The notes: generated by a model from the letters alone, not told the origin. A DNA stretch of 64,000 nt from Fibrobacter sp. UWB5 (GCF_002210295.1 NZ_MWQH01000005.1:62001-126000), one strand, 5' to 3'; positions 16,471 through 31,610 are shown, counted from the first letter of the stretch. Numbers and translations: made by a program.

Positions 16471-16504
16471 AAGGAGATTCCGGCTCGGAGGCCGGAATGA
16501 CATA
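16471..16504. repeat. Short palindromic repeat, copy 1
   Basis: The element reads AAGGAGATTCCGGC, a 4-base loop region, then GGCCGGAATGACAT: an inverted repeat of ATTCCGGC-type arms with asymmetric ends GGAGAT and GATGACAT or AATGACAT. Related copies lie at 29286-29317 (reverse), 45466-45602 and 58289-58420. It separates tonB from exbB and falls in the exbB ribosome-binding region. It looks like a dispersed REP/MITE-like intergenic element of this genome. Confidence 0.55.
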
Positions 16505-16507
16505 AAC

Positions 16508-17089
16508 ATGAACTACATCTTAGATTTTATTCAACAGGGCGGCGTTATCGCCTACGTACTCGTGGCGATGAATTTCGTCGGTTATTCCATCATCGTATGG
16601 AAAATCATTTCGCTGATTCTCTTTAACAGGAGCATCCGCAAGCGCCTTCCGTCTAAAATTCTGCACCGCGTGGTGAGCCACAACACCGATCACCACATCA
16701 TTATGGAAAGCATCCGCACCGAAATCGCACTCGCTTTCTCGCCGTTACAGAAGGGCATGACCACGATTGAAAACATCGCCAGCATTTCTCCGCTGCTGGG
16801 CCTTTTGGGAACCGTGTTCGGCATCTTCAACGCCTTCAGCGTCATCGCCGTTTCGGGCCTTTCTGATGCAGGCGCATTCGCCACAGGCATCAAACTCGCC
16901 CTTATTACGACGGTGATTGGTCTTGTAGTCGCCATTCCGCACGTCATCGCCTTCAACTACCTGAATGCCAGCATGGAATCGGAACAGGACAACGTTGAAA
17001 ACGATGTACTTTTGCAGCTGGGCCGCATTCTCAAGGAAAAGGACCACATTCGTTCTCAGAGCGCCGATTCCGCAAACGAGGATGCATAA
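16508..17089 (+). CDS. exbB: ExbB/TolQ-family proton channel subunit
   Basis: A 193-residue MotA/TolQ/ExbB protein with three transmembrane helices: near residues 10-32, then a pair around 98-120 and 135-160. The conserved segment SISPLLGLLGTVFGIFNAF and the later GIKLALITTVIGLVVAIP are the signatures of ExbB helices 2 and 3. With ExbD it forms the proton-driven motor for TonB. Its stop codon touches the exbD start (TAAATG), so the two are co-translated. A short palindromic repeat separates it from tonB. Confidence 0.88.
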   Translation: MNYILDFIQQGGVIAYVLVAMNFVGYSIIVWKIISLILFNRSIRKRLPSKILHRVVSHNTDHHIIMESIRTEIALAFSPLQKGMTTIENIASISPLLGLLGTVFGIFNAFSVIAVSGLSDAGAFATGIKLALITTVIGLVVAIPHVIAFNYLNASMESEQDNVENDVLLQLGRILKEKDHIRSQSADSANEDA

Positions 17090-17485
17090 ATGGCCAAGCG
17101 CACCCGCCGAATCCGCCCCGACATGACGCCGCTCATCGACTGCGTCTTCTTGCTGCTGGTGTTCTTTCTGGTGACATCGGTATTCAAGCAAGACGAATCG
17201 GTGCTCAAGCTGATTCTGCCGGAAACACAGACCGAAACCAAGCGCGACACGCCCGAAGGCCTGTACATTGAGCTTTCCGAGACAGAACTCGCCTTTAACG
17301 GCCAACGTGGCACTCCCGACGAACTCCGCGAAAAAGCCGCTGCGGTGCAGAATAAGAAATCCCCTGTCGCCATCAAGATCGACAAGGGAACAACTTACGA
17401 GCGCATCGCCGTCATCCTTGATATTTTACAGGTGCAAAAACTGTACAATATCCAGCTGATTAACGAGATGGAAAGCGCGGAATAA
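17090..17485 (+). CDS. exbD: ExbD/TolR-family motor protein
   Basis: A 131-residue ExbD/TolR protein. The N-terminal helix (about 12-32) follows DMTPLIDCVFLLLVFFLV, containing the conserved aspartate (D17) that carries protons in ExbD. The C-terminal periplasmic domain ends in the usual helix-strand pattern (TYERIAVILDILQ). It forms the stator-rotor complex with ExbB and links to TonB. It is the last gene of the 11370-17485 cluster and is followed by a strong bidirectional terminator. Confidence 0.88.
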   Translation: MAKRTRRIRPDMTPLIDCVFLLLVFFLVTSVFKQDESVLKLILPETQTETKRDTPEGLYIELSETELAFNGQRGTPDELREKAAAVQNKKSPVAIKIDKGTTYERIAVILDILQVQKLYNIQLINEMESAE

Positions 17486-17519
17486 AACCACTTGCGGCAT
17501 TCTTCTGCCGCAGGGTTTT
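17484..17519. terminator. Bidirectional terminator between exbD and the NicO gene
   Basis: TGCGGCA (17493-17499) and TGCCGCA (17506-17512) form a perfect 7-bp stem with a TTCTTC loop, extended by AAAACC at the left and GGTTTT at the right. T-rich ends on both strands mean it can stop the exbD transcript and the convergent NicO transcript. Confidence 0.75.
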
Positions 17520-18525
17520 ATACGCGGCCCGCGAACTGGTTCGTAAACAGCAACAGTCCCGAAATAAAGATAATGACACCGCCTGCGAGAGTCGCGACGG
17601 TGTATATTTTTGTCGCAATACGGGTGTGGGCACTCCCCTTGTCGATTCCCTTGCGGAATGCCACGGCCGCAATCCCGAAGGCCACATTCGTAATCGTCAT
17701 GCCGATGCAAATGACAAGCGCACCCAGGAGCGAAAGCGCCACCATCGAATTCAGCAGGCAGAAAAGCACAATCAACGCCACAGCCGGACAAGGCACAATT
17801 CCCGTAACGGCGGCAACACCCAAGATTTCACGCCAGCGGGCAATCGGCGGCAATTTAGACTCCGCAACAGCCCCCTCCGCAGACTCCATCCGAGCACAAC
17901 ATCCGCAGCCCTTGTGCGACTTGAACACATCACGAATCGCTAGCACCACCAGCAACACACCCGTCAGCATAATCAGCGCATAGCTTGCCCGCTCGATTCC
18001 AATGCGCCCCGTCTCAAACGCCGAAAATACCGTCGCCTTGAAAATCGCATACAGAATCAGCAGCAAGAGAACAGCACTCATCGTGTGCGTCACCGTAATG
18101 CCTGCGCCAAGCGCAACGCCCTGCCGCCAGCGACCACGACGCGCAATAAAATATCCGACCACAATCGACTTTCCATGTCCGGGGCCAAGCGCATGCAACA
18201 TGCCGTACACAAGGCAAATCGCAAGGAACTTCCAGATGGCATTCCAATCGCCGCTTTTCATCGCCGAAATCGTCGCCGTCAACTTTTCACGAAGAACCTT
18301 CTGCTCCTCCGCAATCACCGTATAAAGCGACCGCGATTTTTCTACCGGTTTTTCAGGCACTACAGCAGATTCCGCAGCAACCTCCGGCGCAACCGATTTG
18401 ACAGTCACCTCCGTCGCAGCCGGCGCATCCGAAGCGCCTCCCACATCAAAACGCTTTTTCTTGACCGCCGCCGAAGCCGCCACCGCTATCAAAAGAACCA
18501 GCAAAAACACAATGGACTTTTTCAT
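17518..18525 (-). CDS. NicO-family nickel/cobalt transporter
   Basis: A 335-residue protein with a signal-like N-terminus (residues 1-20), a variable Ala/Val-rich periplasmic segment, and then about six membrane helices. GMLHALGPGHGKSIVVGYF and GAGITVTHTMSAVLLLL carry the histidine motifs of the NicO (RcnA/NrsD-like) family. A later CGCCARMES loop could bind metal. Such proteins move Ni2+ or Co2+; NicO proteins encoded with a DUF1007 protein, as here, are common in Gram-negative bacteria. The DUF1007 gene lies 13 bp upstream in the same direction. Direction of transport cannot be told from sequence. Confidence 0.82.
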   Translation of the reverse strand: MKKSIVFLLVLLIAVAASAAVKKKRFDVGGASDAPAATEVTVKSVAPEVAAESAVVPEKPVEKSRSLYTVIAEEQKVLREKLTATISAMKSGDWNAIWKFLAICLVYGMLHALGPGHGKSIVVGYFIARRGRWRQGVALGAGITVTHTMSAVLLLLILYAIFKATVFSAFETGRIGIERASYALIMLTGVLLVVLAIRDVFKSHKGCGCCARMESAEGAVAESKLPPIARWREILGVAAVTGIVPCPAVALIVLFCLLNSMVALSLLGALVICIGMTITNVAFGIAAVAFRKGIDKGSAHTRIATKIYTVATLAGGVIIFISGLLLFTNQFAGRV

Positions 18526-18538
18526 AAAACACCAACCA

Positions 18539-19129
18539 TCACTTCTTATACCTTAAAAAAAGACCTTCCGTATCGCTTCTGAAAGCACGGAATAACGTGA
18601 GCCCGCGAACCTCGTCAGGGAAAAACTCTACATCCAGCCCATCAGGAGCATCGACATCCGCATTTTCCATATCGGTCGTCATCTGGATATAATTCGTCTG
18701 ATCACTGACCACAATCACAAGCATCGTGTAATCTGATGTTGCCGGAATAGAATAAGCTACCTTAAAATCAAGCACCAGTTTCCCATTTTTCATAGCCGCC
18801 GAAAACCCTTCGATTTTCTGTGCCGGAGCAAACTTACTTTCAACCGTCACATAGTTAAAATAGCCGCTTTGCTTCAAAGGGTCAAGCACGAGTTTTTTTA
18901 TTTCGTTGGCCTCTTTCCCCGTGATTTTACCATCACCGTCGGCATCAGCAGAGGCAACCATCGCCGCACTGTACACCTCGTCAAAGGTCCAACGATTCTG
19001 GACCCCCGTAAAGGCATCTTGACTGAACAAGGCCTTAATAGATACGTCGGCAAATACGTGCGGGTGCGCCTCGGCCATGACAACAAAGCCGACCAATAGC
19101 ATTAAAATATACGACAATCGCATCCGCAA
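18539..19129 (-). CDS. Periplasmic DUF1007 protein
   Basis: A 196-residue protein with a signal peptide ending near AEA (residue 21). The mature protein begins HPHVFADV, the typical His-rich start of the DUF1007 family, and contains RWTFDEVYSA plus an EF-hand-like DADGDGKIT loop near residue 65. DUF1007 proteins are partners of NicO transporters and probably present metal at the periplasmic side. It is the first gene of a two-gene operon with the NicO gene. The upstream 130 bp are very AT-rich and hold the divergent promoters toward the FISUMP gene. Confidence 0.82.
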   Translation of the reverse strand: MRMRLSYILMLLVGFVVMAEAHPHVFADVSIKALFSQDAFTGVQNRWTFDEVYSAAMVASADADGDGKITGKEANEIKKLVLDPLKQSGYFNYVTVESKFAPAQKIEGFSAAMKNGKLVLDFKVAYSIPATSDYTMLVIVVSDQTNYIQMTTDMENADVDAPDGLDVEFFPDEVRGLTLFRAFRSDTEGLFLRYKK

Positions 19130-19262
19130 GAATTTTCCTCGATTTCACCCTAAATATAAAAGAAAAATTTACCATTTTTTGTTCATTTTTCGTAAAAAAT
19201 CCATATATATATAGAACTAGTTGTTTTTATATTTTCCGCTCGTCTTTAGTTTGGGCCCTCGC

Positions 19263-20516
19263 ATGATTCGTTTTTTTGTTGCCGTTCTTGTCGCTGCTTC
19301 GTTATCGCACGCAATCACCTCTATCCCGATTAACGGAATCAAGGCTTCAGCAACACTACCCGACATTGGCCAGACGACGTACAGACCCGAAAATATGGTC
19401 ATGAAAAAACATGTGCACCCGTTTTTTCAAGTTTGGGGAGCCAAGTACAAAAACAAGCCCATAACCCTGGAATTCCTGGTAGAAGCCCAGCGACTTGACC
19501 TTATCACCATTTATAACGGTTTTTTGCGGGATTCTTCGGCTTACACGAATTACAGCCTAGCAAAGACCATCAAGATTTACCAGAACACCACCGACAACCT
19601 GATCAAGGTGCATACGCTCGCCAAGCCCAATTGGCGCGGGCACAAAGACCCCCTTGCCGACGTGATCGTGTTCGATAAACCGCTCAAGAACGTATTCAAG
19701 ATTATCATTGAAATCGAGGACATTTACCCGGGCAAGCTCTACCAGGATGTATGCATCGCCTTGATCAAATTCTGGGGATTCACCCGCCTGCCGCACAAGC
19801 CCAACTTTGCGCAGCTGACCGACGTGCGCGACGGACAGACCTACAGAACCATCAGCGTGGGCGACCACATTTGGATGGCCCAGGATTTGCGCTACAAGAC
19901 AAGCGGTAGCCGCCCATTTACCGATGCAAACAGGCCCAATGTAAAGATCCCGACGGATGCAGGCCTGGAATACCCCACCGCCGACATCGAATACAATATT
20001 TGCCCAGAAGGCTGGCGTCTCCCGACCCAGACAGAATTTACAAATCTGCTGACAGACCTTTCGCCTACGGCCTCTTACGACGACCTTTTTTCGACCGCCT
20101 ACCGCAAGCCGCGCTATTCCATTCACCAAATTGGAAAACTGAGCGGTTCGCAGTCGTACTCTACCGACGCCGAAGTCTTTTTCTACCCCACGAACGCCTA
20201 TGGCATGAACTTTTCGACGCTCACCCGCCGCTATTACGATAGCGAGTGCACCGAAGAAACCGGCGAGACTTACGCTTTTGGCTCTTACTGGACCGTAGAT
20301 TCCAAGGAAATCCCGCTTTGGCCCGACGAAAACGGCAATGTAGAAGTCAAGCAACTCAGGCATTACCGCTTTGGCGGCACCGACTACTGCGAAGCGATGC
20401 TCTGCCACGAAGACTATCATTTTGTCCGCTGCATCAAGGACGACGGTTACACGCCGCCGACCTATACAAATTCAGAAAGCCCCGACACAGGCTTTACAGA
20501 TTCCGTAAATGAATAA
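19263..20516 (+). CDS. Secreted FISUMP-domain protein with discoidin-like N-terminal domain
   Basis: A 417-residue protein. An ATG at 19221 is in frame, but ATG 19263 gives a proper signal peptide (MIRFFVAVLVAASLSHA). Residues about 20-165 resemble the NADase-type glycan-binding (F5/8 type C-like) domain, with LITIYNGFLRDSSAY as the most telling segment. From about 180 to the end is a FISUMP domain (TIGR02145-like): QTYRTISVGDHIWMAQDLRY, then YNICPEGWRLPTQTEF, TYAFGSYW, and FVRCIKDD at the end. FISUMP proteins are expanded in Fibrobacter and are thought to be surface proteins tied to fibre degradation, without proven activity. This is one of the best taxonomic markers in the window. Confidence 0.82.
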   Translation: MIRFFVAVLVAASLSHAITSIPINGIKASATLPDIGQTTYRPENMVMKKHVHPFFQVWGAKYKNKPITLEFLVEAQRLDLITIYNGFLRDSSAYTNYSLAKTIKIYQNTTDNLIKVHTLAKPNWRGHKDPLADVIVFDKPLKNVFKIIIEIEDIYPGKLYQDVCIALIKFWGFTRLPHKPNFAQLTDVRDGQTYRTISVGDHIWMAQDLRYKTSGSRPFTDANRPNVKIPTDAGLEYPTADIEYNICPEGWRLPTQTEFTNLLTDLSPTASYDDLFSTAYRKPRYSIHQIGKLSGSQSYSTDAEVFFYPTNAYGMNFSTLTRRYYDSECTEETGETYAFGSYWTVDSKEIPLWPDENGNVEVKQLRHYRFGGTDYCEAMLCHEDYHFVRCIKDDGYTPPTYTNSESPDTGFTDSVNE

Positions 20517-20603
20517 GCGAATTTTCAATTTTTGAAAAAGATTGAATTTTTGTAAAAACAAGAAATTTGGCGATTCTGCAAAGAATTCGCCATTTTTTGA
20601 TTT

Positions 20604-20618
20604 TGGCACGCGTTTTGC
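20604..20618 (+). promoter_or_regulatory. Sigma-54-type promoter of glnN
   Basis: TGGCACG-CGTT-TTGC matches the -24/-12 consensus: GG at 20605-20606 and GC at 20617-20618 with exactly 10 bases between. It lies about 40 bp before the glnN start. An inverted repeat TGGCGA/TCGCCA around 20570-20593 lies just upstream. The same promoter type precedes the PII gene at 52603. Confidence 0.78.
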
Positions 20619-20657
20619 TTTTATGGCACCGAAAACAAAACATAATAGGAGATTGCC

Positions 20658-22778
20658 ATGAGCAACGAATACAGATTAAAAGCTATCAAGGAAATCGCCA
20701 GCGAAAACGCCGGCGCAAACCTCCCCGCAGCACCCGCAAACATCGACTTCTACGGCGAAGACGTTTTCAACGCCGAGGCCATGCGCGCATATCTTCCCAA
20801 GGACATTTGCAAGAAGCTCTTCGCCACCATCGACGGCGGCGCACCGCTTGACCCGAGCATCGCTGGCGAAGTTGCCCACGCCATGAAAAAGTGGGCAATC
20901 GACCGCGGCGCTACCCACTTTACTCACTGGTTCCAGCCCCTTACCGGTTCCACCGCCGAAAAACACGACTCCTTCCTCGAACCCGAAGATGGCAAGGCAA
21001 TCCTCGCCTTCAGCGGCAAGAACCTGATCGTCGGTGAACCGGACGCCTCTTCTTTCCCGAGCGGCGGCCTCCGCTCTACGTTTGAAGCCCGCGGCTACAC
21101 CGCCTGGGACCCGACCTCTCCGGCATTCATCAAGCGCCACGGCAACGGCGCAACGCTCTGCATCCCGACCGCTTTCTGTAGCTACACTGGCGAAGCATTG
21201 GACAAGAAGACTCCGCTTCTCCGTTCTATTCAGGCCCTCCAGAAGTCCGCCGACCGCCTCATGGGTCTCTTCGGCGTTGCCCAGCAGAAGGTCACAGTCA
21301 CTCTCGGTGCCGAACAGGAATACTTCCTGATCGACAAGCGTTTCTACCTGCAGCGTCCGGACCTGTACCAGGCCGGTCGCACCCTGTTTGGCGCCGCTCC
21401 GGCAAAGCACCAGCAGATGGAAGACCACTACTTCGGTAGCATTCCGGCACGCATCATCAACTTCATGAACGATGTGGAAAAGGAACTCTGGAAGCTCGGC
21501 ATTCCGGCCAAGACCCGCCACAACGAAGTCGCTCCGGCCCAGTTCGAACTTGCCCCGATGTTCGAGGAAGTGAACCTCGCCTGCGACCACAACATGCAGA
21601 TTATGGAAGTGCTCCGCCAGGTTGCGGACCGCCATGGTCTCGTCTGCCTGCTGCACGAAAAGCCGTTTGCCGGCATCAACGGTTCCGGTAAGCACAACAA
21701 CTGGTCCGTGAACTACGGCAAGACCAACCTTTTGAACCCGGGCAAGGACCCGCACCAGAACGCCATCTTCCTCACCACGCTCTGCGCTGTGATCTACGCT
21801 GTCGACACCCACGCCGACTTGCTCCGTATGGCTGTCGCTAGCGCCGGTAACGACCACCGTCTCGGTGCCAACGAAGCTCCTCCGGCAATCATCTCCATGT
21901 ACCTCGGCGACCAGCTCGCCGACGTCATCGACCAGCTCGAAAAGGGCGATCCGAAGTCCAGCAAGCAGGCCGGCGCCCTCAAGCTCGGTTCTGACACGCT
22001 CCCGCCGCTCCCGCGCGACGCTACCGACCGTAACCGTACATCGCCCTTCGCCTTCACCGGCAACAAGTTCGAATTCCGCGCTCCGGGTTCCAGCCAGAGC
22101 TGCTCCGAACCGAACGTCATCCTCAACACGATCGTGGCCGAAGCCTTCGACCTCATCGCCGACAAGATGCAGAGCGTTCCGGCCGACAAGTTCCACGAAG
22201 AACTGCAGAACCTGTTGCAGAAGATCGTGAAGGAACACAAGCGCGTTATCTTCAACGGCAACGGCTATACCGACGAATGGGTCGAAGAAGCTGCCAAGCG
22301 CGGCCTCCCGAACATCCGCACCACCATGGAAGCCCTCCAGGCCCTCGCCAAGAAGGAAAACGTGGCCCTGTTCGAAAAGTACGGCGTGTTCAACAAGCGC
22401 GAACTCGACTCCCGTTACGAAGTCAACATGGAAGATTACCACAAGAAGATCCACATCGAAGGCAAGATTGCATTCGATATCGCAAAGAACGTGGTGCTCC
22501 CGCAGGTGCTCTGTGCATACTCTAACGCATTGAAGACCAACGAGTTAGCTAAGGGTCAGGGCTTCTACGCTGTGGACGGTTACGCTCGCGAACTCGGCGA
22601 CAAGCTCAAAGAACTTGAAGCCGCAGTCGCCCAGATGGAAACTGCCCTCGGCGAAAAGCACGAAGTCATCCTCGACGCTATGGCCAACCTCCGCATTATC
22701 GTGGACAAGATCGAAAGCATCGTGCCCGACGAAAAGTGGCCGCTGCCGAAGTATCGCGAAATGCTGTTTATTTACTAA
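20658..22778 (+). CDS. glnN: Type III glutamine synthetase
   Basis: A 706-residue GSIII enzyme that makes glutamine from glutamate, ammonia and ATP. It has the family-specific N-terminal region ([21 protein letters not shown]), the GAEQEYFLI metal-binding segment, [16 protein letters not shown] near the active site, and [20 protein letters not shown]. The long C-terminal helical part is typical of GSIII. Length agrees with the roughly 700-730 residues of the family in Bacteroidetes and Fibrobacteres. An AGGAG Shine-Dalgarno precedes the ATG. A sigma-54-type promoter upstream and a strong terminator downstream make it a single-gene unit, probably induced under nitrogen limitation together with PII-amtB. 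Confidence 0.95.
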   Translation: MSNEYRLKAIKEIASENAGANLPAAPANIDFYGEDVFNAEAMRAYLPKDICKKLFATIDGGAPLDPSIAGEVAHAMKKWAIDRGATHFTHWFQPLTGSTAEKHDSFLEPEDGKAILAFSGKNLIVGEPDASSFPSGGLRSTFEARGYTAWDPTSPAFIKRHGNGATLCIPTAFCSYTGEALDKKTPLLRSIQALQKSADRLMGLFGVAQQKVTVTLGAEQEYFLIDKRFYLQRPDLYQAGRTLFGAAPAKHQQMEDHYFGSIPARIINFMNDVEKELWKLGIPAKTRHNEVAPAQFELAPMFEEVNLACDHNMQIMEVLRQVADRHGLVCLLHEKPFAGINGSGKHNNWSVNYGKTNLLNPGKDPHQNAIFLTTLCAVIYAVDTHADLLRMAVASAGNDHRLGANEAPPAIISMYLGDQLADVIDQLEKGDPKSSKQAGALKLGSDTLPPLPRDATDRNRTSPFAFTGNKFEFRAPGSSQSCSEPNVILNTIVAEAFDLIADKMQSVPADKFHEELQNLLQKIVKEHKRVIFNGNGYTDEWVEEAAKRGLPNIRTTMEALQALAKKENVALFEKYGVFNKRELDSRYEVNMEDYHKKIHIEGKIAFDIAKNVVLPQVLCAYSNALKTNELAKGQGFYAVDGYARELGDKLKELEAAVAQMETALGEKHEVILDAMANLRIIVDKIESIVPDEKWPLPKYREMLFIY

Positions 22779-22818
22779 TTGTACTCCAAAACCTCATAAT
22801 AATCCGAACCTCAAAAAT

Positions 22819-22853
22819 GCAATTCGTCGGCCCCGCGCCGGCGGATTGCTTTT
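22819..22853 (+). terminator. Rho-independent terminator of glnN
   Basis: A 13-bp stem with two G-U pairs (22819-22831 with 22837-22849) and a CCCGC loop is followed by TTTT. It starts 40 bp after the glnN stop. Confidence 0.8.
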
Positions 22854-22970
22854 AAAAAAGTTTAACCCCTCGTGACTCAAAAAAATTATTCAAAAACACT
22901 CTTCCACCCTTGGGTCAAGATTTACTATATTTTGAGCCCGATGAAAATATCGGAATCCATCGAGGCACAC

Positions 22971-23158
22971 ATGAGTACCGCCGTTGCAGGAATCTCGCAA
23001 CGCAACCAGGTGACTCTCTCTGGATTTCACAAAATTTCTTTTTTTCACATTTTTTATCGTCTTTATCGTTTGGCAAAAGCATTTGGCTTTTGCCTTTATT
23101 TTTATGCAGGAACAACGGCAAAGACGCCTTCAAGTTTTAACTACACAACGAGTACATT

Positions 23159-23162
<4 letters not shown>
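22971..23162 (+). CDS. Putative pyrL-like leader peptide upstream of carA
   Basis: A 63-codon reading frame with a good Shine-Dalgarno (GAGG, five bases before the ATG). Its middle is encoded by an extremely U-rich stretch (23033-23070) giving runs such as FHKISFFHIFYRLYR. A terminator hairpin lies inside the frame at codons about 35-42. The frame ends with a TGA that overlaps the carA ATG (ATGA at 23159-23162). This is the layout of the E. coli pyrBI leader: low UTP stalls RNA polymerase in the U tract, the ribosome catches up and blocks the hairpin, and transcription continues. Here the target would be the carA-pyrG-carB operon. The peptide itself is probably not functional. Coding status is inferred from the layout only. 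Confidence 0.6.
23072..23102 (+). terminator. Attenuator hairpin upstream of carA
   Basis: GGCAAAAGC (23072-23080) and GCTTTTGCC (23086-23094) make a perfect 9-bp stem with a five-base loop, followed by TTTATTTTTAT. It lies 55 bp before the carA start inside the leader frame, so it must be bypassed for operon expression. A possible promoter -10 (TATATT) is near 22926-22931. Confidence 0.72.
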
Positions 23163-29280
<6,118 letters not shown>

Positions 29281-29285
29281 GCGAC

Positions 29286-29317
29286 ATGTCATCCCGCCCA
29301 CCGAGCCGGAATCTCCT
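29286..29317. repeat. Short palindromic repeat, copy 2 (reverse orientation)
   Basis: TGTCATCCCGCC followed by GAGCCGGAATCTCC is the reverse of the tonB-exbB repeat, with the same GGAGATTCCGGCTC end. It lies between the carB stop and the carB terminator. Confidence 0.5.
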
Positions 29318-29328
29318 ATAAACTTTAA

Positions 29329-29357
29329 ACGCAGACTCAATCGAGCCTGCGTTTTTT
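29329..29357. terminator. Terminator shared by carB and the GH30 gene
   Basis: ACGCAG-A-CTC and GAG-C-CTGCGT form a stem with one mismatch and an AATC loop, followed by TTTTTT on the plus strand and by TTTAAAGTTT on the minus strand. It can end both convergent transcripts. Confidence 0.75.
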
Positions 29358-29387
29358 ACTTTAACTAACCCTATATCTTGAATTGGG

Positions 29388-30881
29388 CTATTTCAAAACC
29401 ATGTATTGCGTTTTGGCATTGCCACGTTTGATCATGTACACGCCGCGGCTTAGGCCTGCGCTTGTCATGGCGTTGCGGAGTTCACCGATATGTCCGGCCT
29501 GGAATTCGCCAACAAACGCTCCAAGCGGGCTAAACACCTTATATGTGCTTTGGAGGCTTTTGGGGGCAGAAAATCCGAAGGCGATAGCCTCTGTAGAATC
29601 TGCGGGCGGTTCCACCTTTGGTTCCTGCCACAGAATGAATTCGACTGTCGTTGCACTGCGGGCCGGAACGCTGTAACTGCACTTTGTATCGTCAACCTGA
29701 ACTTCGTCACCTTCCTTGAGGTTATTGTTGTCGTCGGTGACGTAGGGCTTGAAGCTTCCAATTTTTGTGTTTCCGAAGTCAAAGTCCGCCTTGAATTCCT
29801 CATTCTTGGAATTGAGAATGACGACTGCAATTTTCGTCTTGAGGGAGTCGCGGTAGGCAGTGACCTTTACATCTCTTTCGGGATTCTTGGTGGCGTCGAT
29901 TCTCATGGAGCCGGGTCGCGCGAAACGGCTGAAGTTCCCCATGACCCAGAGTCGCTTGGTAGGCTCCACATTGTCGGGGTTGCCTTGTCCTTGCGGCCAG
30001 AGGGCTCCGTTGCCGCAGCTGGCTTCGCTGCAGGAATAAATCCACCAGAAATGCCAGGCGTTCATGTTCGCAATAGTCAGGGCGTCATGGATTACACCTG
30101 CAACGCGGAGAGCACTTCCCATGCCCACGTCTTCCTTGTTACTTCCAAGATCATAGACTTCGGTTTCCCAGAATTCCTTGCCGGCTTCGTGAATTTCGGG
30201 GTAAGCGGCCGGGTCTCCGCCGTATTCGTGCGTCCCAAAAATGTCCGTGTATTTCAAGGCGGCAGGGTTGTTGAAGAAAGCTTTTTTGTAATTGGGGAAT
30301 CCATACCAGTTGATAGCTTCGGTGCCAATAATTTTGATGCCCGTGGTATCGAGGGTGGGGCCAAGGTAGTCGCCGACCCAACGTGCCAATTCATCGGGTT
30401 CGTAGTGGTTGTCTCCGGTGCCGTCGGGCTCGTTTTGCGACGAAATTGCATATAGATTAACGCCAGCCTTCCGCATATCTTGCGTAAACTTCAAGATGGT
30501 GTTGGCCCAGTCCTGAGCGTGATTGAAATCCAAATGCTTTTTGTCACCGTCGTAATTTACGGTGTATTTGGATGTCCATGGGGCAGCCCAAACTTTGACG
30601 CCGTATTCACTCGCCTTTTTGGCGATACTTGTTTCGGAGGTGGTGCCGTCCGGAGCGATGCGGATGCGGTGCAGCGTAAGCCCTGCGCCACTGGTAGAGT
30701 CCCAAAGGAAGGCGGCATTCTTGTCGGTGATGGAACCGGCCCATGCCGAGGCGGCCCCAAAGCCACTGATGCGCTGGTATTCTTTGTCCATGTCAACGTT
30801 TATCGTAGCAGCACTGGCAAGAGTGCCCCAAAATGCGATGGACCCCGCAAAAAGAGAAAATCCCTTTATTGAAACCGTCAT
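29388..30881 (-). CDS. Secreted GH30 family xylanase-like glycoside hydrolase
   Basis: A 497-residue secreted enzyme. ATG 30881 is chosen because GGGAGG lies just upstream and it gives a signal peptide (GFSLFAGSIAFWGTLASA). The catalytic barrel of GH30 follows, with YQRISGFGAASAW at its start and AISSQNEPDG containing the acid/base Glu. KEFWETEVYDLG contains the probable nucleophile Glu, and AWHFWWIYS comes before the side beta domain. GH30 enzymes of this type cut glucuronoxylan or related xylans. After about residue 410 comes a terminal module ending LSRGVYMIKRGNAKTQYMVLK, similar in form to the end of the gene at 63665. Such tails in Fibrobacter may serve in secretion or surface attachment, which is inference. 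Confidence 0.85.
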   Translation of the reverse strand: MTVSIKGFSLFAGSIAFWGTLASAATINVDMDKEYQRISGFGAASAWAGSITDKNAAFLWDSTSGAGLTLHRIRIAPDGTTSETSIAKKASEYGVKVWAAPWTSKYTVNYDGDKKHLDFNHAQDWANTILKFTQDMRKAGVNLYAISSQNEPDGTGDNHYEPDELARWVGDYLGPTLDTTGIKIIGTEAINWYGFPNYKKAFFNNPAALKYTDIFGTHEYGGDPAAYPEIHEAGKEFWETEVYDLGSNKEDVGMGSALRVAGVIHDALTIANMNAWHFWWIYSCSEASCGNGALWPQGQGNPDNVEPTKRLWVMGNFSRFARPGSMRIDATKNPERDVKVTAYRDSLKTKIAVVILNSKNEEFKADFDFGNTKIGSFKPYVTDDNNNLKEGDEVQVDDTKCSYSVPARSATTVEFILWQEPKVEPPADSTEAIAFGFSAPKSLQSTYKVFSPLGAFVGEFQAGHIGELRNAMTSAGLSRGVYMIKRGNAKTQYMVLK

Positions 30882-31028
30882 AAAACCTCCCAATTGAACT
30901 TTACTTACTATAAAATATGTTGAAAAATTCACTTTATTTACGGCTAAAATCGAATTAGCTTTGATAAAATGACAATAGAATGTTGTATCTTTCAACAGGT
31001 ATAAAAATCAAGCTCACCGGAGTTTATC

Positions 31029-31610
31029 ATGAAAGTCGTCTTGTTCAACGGCAGCCGTCGCGAAAAGGGCTGCACCTACACAGCACTGAACATTGTCGCG
31101 GACGAACTCAACGCCGCAGGCATCGAAACCGAAATCTTCTTTGTCGGGGGCCGCGTGCTCAAGGGTGAAACGGAAGCCGTCGTCCACGAAGCCAAGGAAA
31201 TCTTGAAGTCCGCCGACGCAGTCGTTTACGGTTCGCCGGTCTACTACGCCTCCCCCAGCGGCGAAATGCTGATGTTCCTCGACAGGCTCTACGGCCTCGC
31301 CGAAGCGGAACTGCTTTTCAAGCCCGCCGCCACGCTTGCTTCGGCTCGCCGCGCAGGCACCAGCGCCACCCTCGACGCACTGAACAAGTACCCCACCTAC
31401 GCGCAGCAGCCCTTGGTGACCTCGCGCTACTGGAACATGGTCCACGGCTCCAGTCCCGAAGACGTACTCAAGGACGAAGAAGGCGTGCAGATCATGCGCG
31501 AACTCGGCCGCAACATGGCTTGGCTCCTCAAGAGCATCGAAGCGGGCAAGCAGGCGGGCATTGCGCAGCCTGTTGCCGAAAAGAAAATTTATACGAACTT
31601 CATCCGCTAA
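31029..31610 (+). CDS. NADPH-dependent FMN reductase-like flavoprotein
   Basis: A 193-residue flavodoxin-fold protein. It begins VVLFNGSRREKGCTYTALN, the phosphate-binding loop of the FMN reductase/iron-sulfur flavoprotein family, and has VVYGSPVYYASPSGEMLMFLDRLYG, which forms the flavin pocket. Only one cysteine is near the usual cluster site, so it probably lacks the [4Fe-4S] centre of classical iron-sulfur flavoproteins. Likely role is flavin-dependent reduction of quinones or other acceptors. A CCGGAG Shine-Dalgarno precedes the ATG. The cation efflux gene starts 10 bp after its stop. Confidence 0.78.
   Translation: MKVVLFNGSRREKGCTYTALNIVADELNAAGIETEIFFVGGRVLKGETEAVVHEAKEILKSADAVVYGSPVYYASPSGEMLMFLDRLYGLAEAELLFKPAATLASARRAGTSATLDALNKYPTYAQQPLVTSRYWNMVHGSSPEDVLKDEEGVQIMRELGRNMAWLLKSIEAGKQAGIAQPVAEKKIYTNFIR

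Noticed and set aside
22872-22970. Upstream extension of the carA leader frame
   Set aside because: It begins inside the region just after the glnN terminator and before the likely promoter; the ATG at 22971 has the Shine-Dalgarno.
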